DNA of 64,000 nt, from NCBI GenBank assembly GCA_018857735.1, contig JABMCL010002637.1, forward strand, positions 1,125,001-1,189,000, in the 5' to 3' direction. Below, piece after piece: positions 38,301 through 52,964 of this stretch (positions within the stretch are counted from its first letter, which is position 1; the number at the start of each line of letters is the position of its first letter). The position numbers and the translations under genes were made by a program. The DNA is from Alviniconcha marisindica. Lineage: Eukaryota > Mollusca > Gastropoda > Provannidae. Below the pieces are notes generated by a model. It saw only the letters and a program-made list of their open reading frames with translations, was not told where the DNA came from and did not search any database.

Positions 38301-39726
38301 TCTTTTTAACCGTTTGTGTATTTTGATTGTGCAGTTTTGGGAGACAAAAATCAGTAGTGATGGTTGCTTTGTTTGCCAGTCTATCTCTTCTGTCTTTTCC
38401 TTGATTCCAACACACCCAGGGCTACAGAAGCACGAAGTGGGTTCCTTGAAGATGGAGTTGTCTGTCTAGCCTTCCCGTTTCTTTTTGTTTTTCTTTTTCT
38501 AGCAAGCTCATTGTGATACACCTACACTGAACAGACACACTGTGTTTTTCAGGCACAAGCAGTTGATGTTTGGCCGTTTCAAGAACAAGATGAGCTTCAA
38601 TGAGGAGCGCGAGGCAAAGTTGGCTCGACTGCAGCGCATGAAGAAAATCTATTTACCGCCGAGACATTCCCCAAGTAAGTCAGCTCGAAGAAAAACTGCC
38701 TCTCACCAGGGCATCAGCTACCGTGCAGAGCACCATGGTGAAAATCTGTACTCAAGCTAACTTACAAGTCAACATAGAAAAATATTACACAAGCTAACTA
38801 CTCTTTTACAAGTCAACATGCAAAAATATTACTTTTGTCTTATGACCTTGTGCCCCCCCCCCCCTCCCCCACCCACCCACCCAGCCCCTTTCCTCTGTCC
38901 TGCATTCAGCAGTCACCACAGTACAACACGGCAGTCAGTTAGAAAGCTTGTGCAGTGGGATTTATGGGAGATTGGGCTGACAACTCTGTGCAGAACCCTC
39001 TGTTGGGGCAAACAAAATTATACAGTGCCATTGTGTCCGCTGAATGTTCTGTGTTTTACGTCGTTGATTGCGTCTATTGAAAGCATGCACTGGCACAGAA
39101 AATGTTGCGCTTACATACAGAGTATCATGCATGCTGTTCTGTATTGAACTCAGCCCCAGCCCTTTGCTCCATTGCATTAAGACGAGAGTCAGACACTGGT
39201 TGGAAGCATGTTTCAGGGACAAACATTGTGTAGCCTATCACAAGGAACTGAGATCAGCTTAATCCAGCATTGTGCAGTGGTGTTGACATGTATAACTATA
39301 AGCATTATGGTGAGGGTGACTGGTAAGGTTGTGTGTTTACAGTACCAGCACCAACAGAGGTTGTCAAGTGCACTGGCATCAACATGTACAACTAAGGACA
39401 TTACGGTGAGGGTGGCTTGTAAAAATGTTTGTGGCACCAACAGAGGTTGTCAGGGTGCAGTAGTGTTGACAGGTTATGTAATATGTGCAACTGTGGCTAA
39501 TGTGCATGTGACATCTGTTGAGCTCTGCTATTGACCCCTTTTGTTTGTATGATCTGGCCATTATGGTGAGGATGACCTATAGCGATGTATGTTTACAGCA
39601 CCAGCACCAACAGAAATCGTCATGGACCCGGCAGCTGCAGGCTTGGATGGCAAGGATTGGGAGAAAGAGGTGGATGACCTTGTCAGCTGGTCCAACAACC
39701 TTGACACTGCTACCATTGACACATGA
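32101..39726 (+). CDS. UBE2U: UBE2U-like ubiquitin-conjugating enzyme E2 (9 coding exons, 334 aa)
   Basis: Coding exons: 32101-32166, 32606-32690, 33171-33263, 33579-33676, 34811-34937, 35524-35712, 37723-37819, 38553-38674 and 39599-39726. All are GT-AG with matching phases. The start exon reads MLSRAHLLIEKE. The UBC fold follows: WEGGVFRIYIKF, PPEIYF.TIPFHPNV, then the catalytic cysteine in TGRPCVDYLDN, LELWQP and LQVLLSNPILNNAIN. Beyond the core it has the UBE2U-specific segment SFDDYHMTWRSIATSRPTE and an acidic C-terminus with VDDLVSWSNNL, both matching human UBE2U as I remember it. E2 enzymes carry ubiquitin from E1 to E3 ligases on this cysteine; the substrates of UBE2U are little known. 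The exon 6 donor was set at C|GTGGGT because the alternative GG|GTGATG shifts the frame into stop-limited sequence. ATG context tcaccATG is acceptable. Introns carry MITEs, SINEs and a foldback. Confidence 0.93.
32262..32330. repeat. (AT)n then (GT)n microsatellite
   Basis: About 55 bp of alternating TA followed by a short GT run in UBE2U-like intron 1 of the coding part. TA runs of this length can extrude as cruciforms. Confidence 0.95.
34421..34660 (+). mobile_element. TTAA-bounded MITE, copy 1
   Basis: Starts ttaaccccttcactgcc and ends actgtgaaggggttaa, so terminal inverted repeats of about 14 bp begin directly at TTAA. A TTAA target plus termini beginning CCC is the signature of piggyBac-superfamily elements. 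At 240 bp it is non-autonomous. It lies in the UBE2U-like intron between exons at 33676 and 34811. Confidence 0.8.
35379..35500 (+). repeat. Half copy of the AGTTAAT foldback family
   Basis: gatgtacctctggtggagtt, tatgtaccttgtatt and cgagcactaattaac match the right arm of the foldback at 37374-37634. The left arm is absent. It ends 23 bp before UBE2U-like exon 6. Confidence 0.65.
35975..36020. repeat. (CA)n microsatellite
   Basis: CA repeat of about 45 bp in a UBE2U-like intron. Downstream, about 36080-36140 holds a phrase (gagcgcctcatcttgac, ccctaagcgctttacaatgg) of the kind often seen in molluscan interspersed repeats. Confidence 0.85.
36430..36760 (+). mobile_element. tRNA-derived SINE-2, near full length
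   Basis: Head with B box gggtttgattcccc near 36497, then ttttctcccagtcaacttta, ttcgtatgctg, aaaatcccaaacactggcag, gatgggtagcgctgctcttg and a terminal aattttctctaagggatt. Related pieces are at 30380-30830 and 55030-55205. It lies inside the long UBE2U-like intron between exons at 35712 and 37723. Confidence 0.7.
37374..37634. mobile_element. Foldback element with GGAGTTAAT termini
   Basis: The whole 261-bp segment is an imperfect inverted repeat. It starts ggagttaat and ends attaactcc. Inner pairs include acacaacaacaaagacc against ggtcttagttgttgtgt, ctcacctg against caggtgag, and tacaaggtgtacaaactcc against ggagtttatgtaccttgta. Half copies occur at 35379-35500 and 45859-45985. No coding capacity. 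It ends 88 bp before a UBE2U-like exon. Confidence 0.85.
38060..38291 (-). mobile_element. TTAA-bounded MITE, copy 2 (opposite orientation)
   Basis: Starts ttaaccctttcactgcc and ends gcagtgaaggggttaa. Its right end reversed (ttaaccccttcactgccc, then aaatttccaggctga) matches the left end of copy 1 at 34421, so the two copies are inverted relative to each other. They flank UBE2U-like exons 34811-34937, 35524-35712 and 37723-37819. Confidence 0.8.
39303..39640 (+). repeat. Triplicated splice-acceptor segment before UBE2U-like last exon
   Basis: Three diverged copies begin ca(c/t)ta(t/c)ggtgaggRtg and run into the start of the last exon. Copy 1 has gtgtttacag|taccagcaccaacagagg (acceptor at 39342). 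Copy 2 has lost the AG (gtttgtggcaccaacagagg). Copy 3 is the true exon start (gtttacag|caccagcaccaac at 39598). Spacing is about 98 and 160 bp. Confidence 0.8.
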
Positions 39727-40904
39727 TGGCACTTCCTTGCTCTGGCAAAATATAGAGTGTGCTTTATAGCATCAACGACAGGTTTTGGTGGGGATGGGGT
39801 TTCAGTGGACTTGCTGTTGTTCGAGTGTGTTTTATTGCATTGACAACAGGTTTTGAGTCAGGCTTTTAGCGGACTTTCCTCACATTGCTGTTCATGTGTG
39901 CTTTATCGCATTGACATGTTTTTGAGTCAGGCTTTCAATAGATTTTCCTCACATTGTGCCAGTGCAGTGGTTCTTTTGTTTGTCAGTGTGTACAAAACAT
40001 ACCACATGTGCAAAACTCGTTTGGTGTAAAACAATAAGTTATGTCTTGTAAACACAAAGACCAGAATTATATTATTGTAATTAAAGCAGTTGTATATAGT
40101 TCACATAGTGTACACAAATGGCTTGACTGCAATGACAGATTTGTGAGTTCGGATGGAGAGTGTGAGGGTGTTCATATTGAGGATCCTGGCCTTATTTCAA
40201 AGTGAGGCCTATAAAGTTTAAAGGGTCATAACTTTGAAGTCTGCTGCTAGTGGGACCAACCAAATGACTTAGGGTGAATTACTGTTGGGTTCTATTTTCA
40301 TTCTCTGTTCAGAGGTGTGTTTGTCCTTCAGTAACTATATAAGACTTTGATCTTTTGAAAGTGCATTTAGTGTGAATGATCCTTTGTCTGTCATCGGGGT
40401 AAGAGGGCTGGGAGTATGCCACAGAATATAAGCCAGTTGTCTATTTTTATAGTACAGTAGAACTCATGTTTACTGACCAGACCAAAAATTGGTCAGAAGT
40501 GGTGGTGGGTTGTTGATTCAATCCAGTTTTGATGAACTCAGTCAGTACGTAATATTGTTTGTTCAGATGTTGTTCAGAATTTCCCCCAAAAAAGTGTACC
40601 CATGATGCTGAGCGAGAACATATCTGGATGAATGTGGACAAATAAAATTGTTTTTTGTTGTACAATTAGGATATTAACTGCCAGTTGGTCTCATCAGAAG
40701 GGTGTCACTCATCAGGGGTACATTACAGAACAACACCAGTCCATCAGAAGTTTTGTTGTTGGAAAAAAAGGGTTCTGCTGTATTTGCAGAAGTCAGCAAA
40801 AGAAACAGGGGAAATCTTTATTTTAGGTACCCCCCCCCCCACACACACACACACACCATGACCACCACTCACCACTGGCATCACTTTTGAGATTTCTCCG
40901 TTCA

Positions 40905-40910
40905 AATAAA
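40905..40910 (+). promoter_or_regulatory. Candidate polyadenylation signal for UBE2U-like gene
   Basis: AATAAA in ttcaaataaagtgtcac, about 1.2 kb after the stop codon and followed by a GT/T-rich stretch. A weaker ATTAAA lies near 40079. Confidence 0.4.
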
Positions 40911-42104
40911 GTGTCACTTTGTCGTTTTATCACTGTCTTGTGATTTGCCTTGATCATCTCGTCATCAAGCGGCTTGTGATTCATTAATCATACAGGAATG
41001 ATTACTCTTGCAATATGTAAAAAGATGTGCATCTTTTATTAGTTTGTTTATAAATCAGTCTTGTTGATTGTTTGGTTTCATCTTGGCAGTGTGTGTATCA
41101 GCTGAATTTTTGAAGGAGAGAAAGAAAAAAAATGTTCACAAACCATTGAAGTTGTTTCTCTTTTATGCAACAAACTAGTTGTTAATATCCATTAAACTGG
41201 GATAAAAAAAACATCCACAGGACTGGAAAAGTCACTTTTTAATATCTATTTTTTTTAATCATAGTATTTGCTAATTAGAATGTCTTGCCCTCTTCTCATA
41301 ATTATGCAGGTTGTCTATTTTAGTGAGGAAAATACACATATAATTGTCTAAATTGTAAAAAAGAAGAAGTTTTATTAATGCAGTTTGACCTTGTGTTTGT
41401 AACTACGTGTGTGTAGGTGTGGGTGAGGGATCACTATAGATGTTTAAATGAACAATAATATATCATGTGTTTTTCCACCTTGCACTTCCCGCGTCATCTC
41501 CCCATTAGTCCCAACCCCTTCCCTCTTCCATCGCTACCCACCTGACATTCATTTGTCTCATTTAAACTCCGTTTTTCATTCATTCTTCCCTGTTACTGAG
41601 TGAGGTCATTGGTTGGAGACATGGAAGTATTTGACTATAAACAGTTTCTGAAAACATAGCTTTATTCCAGTTGCCAGTACCATGCAAGTGAAAGCAACGT
41701 AAAACAAATTTAAGAAGTGCCAGCTTTTTAGTTTTTCTTTTTAGTTGGAAGTGTAGAAAAAAGAGGAAGAAGGAAAAATTAAAAAACCAGTAAAAAAACA
41801 GCAAGTAATTACTGTTGAGATCTTATATTTAGATCTGAAATACTTTAAACAGAGTAAATCTGATGGATAAAAAAACAATGGACACTCCTACTCTATAAAG
41901 AGCCAATCAGGTGTATCAGAGCCCCCCCCCCCCCCCCCCCCATTGAGCTGAATCCAATTTTGGTCCACAATGCTAAGCAGAGAGCAGTGGGGTTATCAAA
42001 AATCTGATCCTGGTGGGGACCATTATTATGTTGGCTGCCTGGGTCAGACGTGTTTTGCTACCTGAGTACTTGTCAGTTTTATCTTGTGAAACAAAGTTAG
42101 TAAT

Positions 42105-42310
42105 TGGATTTTAACATCCTATCTACAACACAGGGTCACCTCCTGTCAATCAAACTCTGTCATGAGCAAATGCATATTTCAAAATTTCTTATATATGTAA
42201 ACCTTTTCTCAAGTGAAACATACAAAATCAATCCATACACAAACATTAAACAAAACAACCATACACAAACATGAAACACTTATTTCAAAGAGTCTCCTCA
42301 ATATCGCCCT
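42105..42310 (+). repeat. Interspersed repeat copy (pairs with 21590-21800)
   Basis: Contains ggattttaacatcctatcta, cacagggtcacct, gagcaaatgcatatttcaaa and ctcaatatcgccct in the same order as the copy at 21590-21800. Unclassified. Confidence 0.6.
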
Positions 42311-42584
42311 TGTCCAAAAACAAAAACCGAAAAAAGCATATAAGGCTACGACACGCTGGTATCATTGATAGTTACCTCTGATTTATTTAGATTTAAAACA
42401 CACATGGATGGCCAGAAACAAAAAATAAATGCATTATGGCAAATACCCGGGTCTAAGGACACAGCTGCTCAACAAAAGTCATACTTCCAGTAAGAGGAAG
42501 ACAGGAAGAGTGAAAGAACCAGTGAAAGAACCAGGCAGATGCAAGAGAGCAGGCAGAAAAGTAACAGCTCTGAGATTCCAGACA

Positions 42585-42785
42585 GGGGAAGGATGTCAGA
42601 TTACCTCCCCTCGATACACAAAGAACCATAAGCAAAAAAAGTGCGTTATTCCAGACAGGGGGAAGATGTCACATATCCTACTCCCTTCGATGCACAAAGA
42701 ACCATAAGCAAAATGGATATCCTGCCTCCCTTCGATGCACAAAGAACCATAAGCAAAACGTGCATTGCCTTGTTTGTGGAGAATT
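42585..42785 (+). repeat. Tandem repeat, three units of ~70 bp
   Basis: Units share cttcgatgcacaaagaacca followed by taagcaaaa. The first two also contain ccagacaggggga.gatgtca. The third unit is shortened. Confidence 0.85.
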
Positions 42786-43350
42786 GTCAATGGTGACTAC
42801 TGTACACAGACATGTTTATTGTTGTCTTTACTTAAAAAGAATCAATGACACAGGCTGACTTGATAATATAGATCCATTTAGGACTGGTACTTTTCATACT
42901 GTTTCTGTATTTTGCTACCATTGTGAATAATGGTTGATATACTTTCCTTTTTCTTGCAGTATGCCTCTCATCATAACCCTGTGCATGTGTGTGTGTGTTT
43001 CACAATGAGGTAATTGTGTCTGTCATACAACATTTACAATTCCAAGGCATTTGGAAAAAATATGAAAACACATTCTCATGCGCACACCCCCCCCCCCCCC
43101 TCCCCACACACACACACTCAATCTCACTTTCAATCATTATGTTCAAATAAAAACAGGGAAACATTAAAAAACAAAACGCACAAAAAATTTATAACGGTGG
43201 GTGGGTGGTGGGAGAGGCTTGCAAATAACTCACTGTACACGCACACTTCTATTGACCATCACAGTGATTGGACCACACTCGAGCACCAATAACCGAAATG
43301 GGATAAGAAGAGAATTTTCATTTATCACCATTTACCTGTCAGTCTGTCAC

Positions 43351-43445
43351 TTGGAAAAAGGGGTTTACCCCAAAAATTTACACACGTTTAGTGTTGTCAT
43401 ATTAAAATCAGCATTCTTTTTAACCTTTTGTGTGTTTGGATAAAA
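43351..43445 (+). repeat. Interspersed repeat family copy (gggg-tttacccc type)
   Basis: Matches in order: ttggaaaaaggggtttaccc, aaatttacac, tgttgtcatatta and ttttaaccttttgtg. Related copies lie at 46461-46550 (+) and 54688-54788 (-). A fragment near 38300-38330 has the last motif. Confidence 0.6.
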
Positions 43446-43495
43446 TAAAGAAAAGGGCCATTCTAAATGAGGTAGGACACAGCCGGTCACAAAAT

Positions 43496-43862
43496 CAAAA
43501 ATTGAGATTGGAGACAATCTTGACCTGGGTTCATTCTTAATCACAGGTCACAAGATCAAAAACAAGGTTGGATTGTAGGTCTGTGTGAAAAATGGTGGAA
43601 AAACCAGGATGGCCTGTGGAAAGACATAAATTACATGCATGCCATTCCTGCTGTGTACCACTTCATTTTTCAAATTCTGAGGACAACAGCAGTTTTTGCA
43701 AATATCCATTGTTGGGCAAGAAGAAAAAGACCCAGTGAGACAGATGACCACAGTCCAAAATGAGCAGGCACGGAGCTGATCTTGTCACCCACCATGACCT
43801 AGCTCATTAAGAATGACCCCTGGTCAATACTGTCCCCAATCTTGCTTTTGATTTTCTGATCT
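43496..43862. mobile_element. Foldback element between UBE2U-like and FDX2 genes
   Basis: The left arm (gtcacaaaatcaaaaattga, ggagacaatcttgacc, gttcattcttaat) is mirrored by the right arm, which reversed reads atcagaaaatcaaaagcaag, ggggacagtattgacc, ggtcattcttaat. Arms are about 65 bp around a ~240-bp centre. A direct half-repeat of the left arm follows at 43545. Confidence 0.75.
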
Positions 43863-44591
43863 GACATTGTCACACTCATGAATACTCCTAGGAATGGTCT
43901 ACAACACCCAGGAATGGGCAGCATAGTAGAACTTGCCATGACCATGACGCAGTAACAAAACTGGTCTTCCATTTCTTCTTTGCCACTGTTCTGCAGCTAA
44001 CAAACCCTGAGGTTCATTTATTGGAGCATTTTGTCCTCAGCCGTAGCCCTACCTCCCATAGTTACGTTCCCACAAGCTTTCCGTCAGGCCTCCATGTGGT
44101 ACTCTGCTGACTGACAAAATGCATGATGATCCGAGTCTAAATCCAGCACTGAGTGTAATTTGCCTCATTTGATTGCAGCTAATATCTCTCTCCATTTCTA
44201 AACACATGCTGTTATTTATTTACTTTGAAGGTTTTGTTTTCAATCAACCAGCTCTGTTGTGGTGCTTTAATTTACCTTGAGAAGCAAACATAGCAGCCCC
44301 TCTTCAGACATCTGTAAAAATGTACAAGGACAATAATGAAAAAGATTCTGAATCTGATTACAATAACACAATGCACTGTGCCCACAATCCATGGTTTGCC
44401 TGCAACATCCCTCATTACCAGGCTGAAACCCCCGCCAGCAAAGACGGTCTTCAGCTGGATAAGCAGACAACAGTTCCACAGACTATCACTGTCCTTATGC
44501 AGTTATGTGCTTGCAAGACATTTTAATCAGCAGTCAATTCAATCCTGATTTCAACAGGTGGACAACTCAAACAGGATGTAAGGTGAAAAGG

Positions 44592-49095
<4,504 letters not shown>

Positions 49096-49441
49096 GTTGC
49101 TGTAGCTCTACCTTCGCACCAACTTTGCGCCGCGAGTTCGTATGCGAGGGGGATCTCCTGCAGAGATACGAAACTGTTTATGAATGCTGCTTGTAGCTTT
49201 GCATATTAACATGCATCAATCATTGTACTTAGAGAAAATCGTCTGGACAAGGGTGCACAGTGTTGAGTAAATCCTTTACCAAAATGGACCTCGAATCGTG
49301 GATATGCTTCCTGTCGCATATGTGCAGACGCCTGGACGGGGTGAAAAGTGTTGTGTAGTGGATGTGTTGGCACCGATCAGGTGCTATGTGCCGTAGATTA
49401 CCATAGAAAGCATCGCTCGTTTTTTCACTTGGATTTTCAAC
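49096..49441. promoter_or_regulatory. Bidirectional promoter interval, FDX2 / CACHD1
   Basis: Only 346 bp separate the divergent start codons of FDX2 (49095, minus) and the CACHD1-like gene (49442, plus), so both 5' UTRs and any promoter must fit here. Both starts sit in ATGGC contexts (acATGGCCGC and acATGGCGAC) resembling the YY1-type start-site motif. CpG dinucleotides are more frequent than in flanking introns. No TATA box is evident. Confidence 0.65.
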
Positions 49442-52400
49442 ATGGCGACTGGACGCACTGAAAAGATGTGGAGAAATTCTCTGTGTTGGCTTATTTCTGT
49501 GATTACTGTGCTGAGTCAAATTTGTGTGTCTGTATCTGATGATCGGCAACGGATGGGTAAAAGTGTCGACGAACCCGGAAAATTAAATGTTCGAAATTTG
49601 GACGGGACTCCGGACCGTCGGACGTTTGTGGACGAGGGTTATGTTACTGACAATAAACAAGACCCTGTCAGTCCAGAAATGTTAGGGGGCATTATTATTC
49701 AGCATGAATCTCAAAAACTGTCGGCACGCTTGAGATGGCTGAGCAACGACGAAATCGGAATAACAAATATGCAGGTGAGTTTAGTTTCATCTGAAGACAG
49801 GCAAGTGACGTGATAAAATTATCCCATTGGGGTTGCCTGGTAGAGAGAGTCACTTGCTGAACTAGCCTCCCGGCCGGTTAGCTATAGAATATCAAGTTAT
49901 GAGGTCAGTTTGACTGTTATTAGTGTTATTACTGTTAAGAAGTGCCAGTGTATAGCACTGATAAATGTTTTGATTGTAGCTTTTACGGTACACTGTACAA
50001 CTACAGGTACTATGATACAGAGACCTACCAACAGCATGAGATATAAGGGGTGATGCTGGTGAGAAAGGGCAAGTGAAAAACAGCACGGAAAATGTACTTA
50101 TGGAAATAAGACTGGACACATACACAAAATAATTGAAGTATTTCAGCATTTACTTTCGACACAAAATGTTTTTGTAAGGAACAAACTGACCCAAAAGAAA
50201 GAAGAAGAAGAGAGAGAGAGAACTCAGAAGCCAGACAGTTATTGACAAGTTAATAATATGTCAGGAAAAGTAACTATATCATTATGGAAAAAGAATAGTA
50301 TCAGTAGATTATATGATATATATATATACATATAATCTACTGCTATTTTTCTTTTTCCATGGTACAACTACAAATCAAAATCTATTTGGATTTCCAATTC
50401 TACTGAGAGAATTAAAACTGGGATTTCTCCTGGTAGAAATCAAAATTGGGATCTCTGTCAGTAGGATTTTAAATCATGCTAGTAGTAGTACAGATTGTAA
50501 TTTTGATTTCTACTGGGTGATTGATTTGCATTGAGTTTGTTGGCATAAACATCTGCAGGCATTTCCAAATTTGGCTTGTAACTGTGTGCATATCTCCATG
50601 ATGATGTCATGCATGTATATGATACGCATTTTATTTTCACTACATAGTACATTTAAAAAAGATAAATGGTGTTTAATCATGATTAATTATATTGGGCATA
50701 AATGGCACCAAGCTAAATCCAGAATAAAGGGGGCTTTCATTAAACTTAAAGATTACTGTTGCAATCTCACACTAGACTTCCAGTAAATGATGAGATGCAT
50801 GATCATCAGCTTCAGCAATAATCTGTTGATACAAACCAATTTTATACTGGCACAGCATATTATGACATGAGGCTTTGGTTTATTCAGAACCGGCACAAGT
50901 AATAGATTCCATACTGGACATGCTGGTCATTGCTCATAGGGCACTTGTGCCAATACTGGCAGTGGCACAGAATTTATAATCACTAAATCAATGGTATGTG
51001 ACATACATACTTGCAACTTGGCACATAAAACCTTTTATGTAAAGACTGCATGTTCACAGCACCAGGTGCAGAATTGTGGTCAATGCATCAGGAGATTATA
51101 ATTTGAACTCTTTATATTAATAATGTTATGCAATGGTAGCTGGTTGTACTGCACAGTTTTATTTTGTATCAAAACAACTTTCCATTGATTAAATGAACAT
51201 TTTGGTAAGGACCTATTACAGTATTTGTATTAGGGATGAGTTTTTGTTTTGTTTTGTAGTTGTTTGTGTGTGTGTGTGTGTGTGCTTGGTTCTAATTTAT
51301 TTTAGGTATGTATTTACAGCAAAAAACAAAAACAAACAAAAAAGTAAATGTGGTGATACTGGGCTGTTCACTCAGTGATTCACACAATGTTCAGTGTTTG
51401 TTTTAACATGTATTCAGAAAAAGAAAAAGAAATCATATTGATATAAAATAATGTATTAATTTAATAGTAATACTACTGCAACTATTGTAAATTATTAATT
51501 AGTATTATTTTATTATTATTTGTGTGGTAACTGATTTAATTAAATTTACTGAAGTCTTTTACTTAGTAAGTACTACAGTACTAGTTTTAGTTTTACTACA
51601 AGTTTAGTTTTGACAACAGTTTTTGCTTGTGTCATGTATAATGTGTCTTGTCATGTACTCAAAGTCAAACTCAAAGTTACCTTCAGCTAATTCAGATGTG
51701 TGGCATACACTGATACTGGCAATGTTTTTACTCAATTACAGTATTGTGAATGTGTATGTGTGTGCATGTTGATGTCTATGTTGATGTGTGTGCTTACAAT
51801 TTTACATACATGTGCATTTGTGGTAGTATTGAGTTAGTACAATGACAATTCAGTTGAGCAGTGTTGGTTGATCATGTGGTGTACTAGAATCACCACTGAA
51901 TCAATTTGAAAGTCATGAAAACATGACTTTGGGTAGTGTTACTGTTAGCACTCTGTCATTTTGTGCCCAGCAGTGTACATTGTCATTTGTAATGTACTGA
52001 TAGTGATAAGTGATGTCACGAACAAGGAGGCATGTGTGGCAAAAGTATCAAATTTTACACAGGTCTTGAGCCAACCTTTTTTGTTGTTGTTGTTCTTGTT
52101 GTTGCTCTCCATGAACACATCTGTGCTCTGAGTCTGAAGAGCTCAAAACTGTCGTAGTGAGGTACTTTTGTGGTATAATTATTGATGGAACATCTGCAGA
52201 ATCATGTGAGCTAATAAAGCCTGCAGATCCATGGAAATATTTGCACATTTAAAAAGAAATTAATTAAAATAAAATAAATATTTTTAGGGCTTAGGCCATC
52301 TTGTGTCCTTGCCTCTGTTCCTCTTTAATACACTCTATAATACAGTGTGAGTAGTGCTAAGGCACATGATACAGATGAGACAGACAAGACCTAGTCAATT

Positions 52401-52807
52401 AATAAGTCTAAGTAAGTGCCAGCAAGCAGTTGTGACTGTAAGTTATACAGTGTGGGTGGGTGGTGTACCTCATGTACTGATGTAGCCAGGAAGGGAGGGG
52501 TGGCCACAGAGCTATGGCAAACTGCTGCCTTGCTTGCAGAGGGGCAACCAAATTATCCTGGGCCTATTTGCCCTGGAGGGGGGACACTTTCATGCTGGCC
52601 CTTCTGTTTGGCCAGGCTTACCTAATATTTCAGCTGAGCTGGGAGCAAGGACAGTTTGAGTGCTGCCCCTGTCTTCTCTCCCTAATCCTCCAATCCCACC
52701 TCCACTCCCTCTTCCCTTGGATCTGCCCTTGGGTTTTCTGATGCTCTGCCCTCTCTCCTTTAGTTTAAATCTCACTCTTTTCATGCACTGATGCAGGCAC
52801 CCTGGTG

Positions 52808-52866
<59 letters not shown>

Positions 52867-52928
52867 TTATGTAAACCTTGTTTCTTTGTCTCTACCCCTT
52901 ATCTTGCACTCTGTGTATACACCTTGTG

Positions 52929-52964
<36 letters not shown>

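Larger units (their letters stand above)
39727..44591. other. Convergent region between UBE2U-like and FDX2 genes
   Basis: No coding exon recognised. UBE2U-like 3' UTR probably ends near AATAAA at 40905-40910 or ATTAAA near 40079. FDX2 probably ends near a minus-strand AATAAA at about 44213-44220. The interval carries poly-C runs (40831-40840, 41922-41941, 43087-43100), an unclassified repeat (42105-42310), a three-unit tandem repeat (42585-42780) and a foldback element (43496-43862). Confidence 0.6.
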
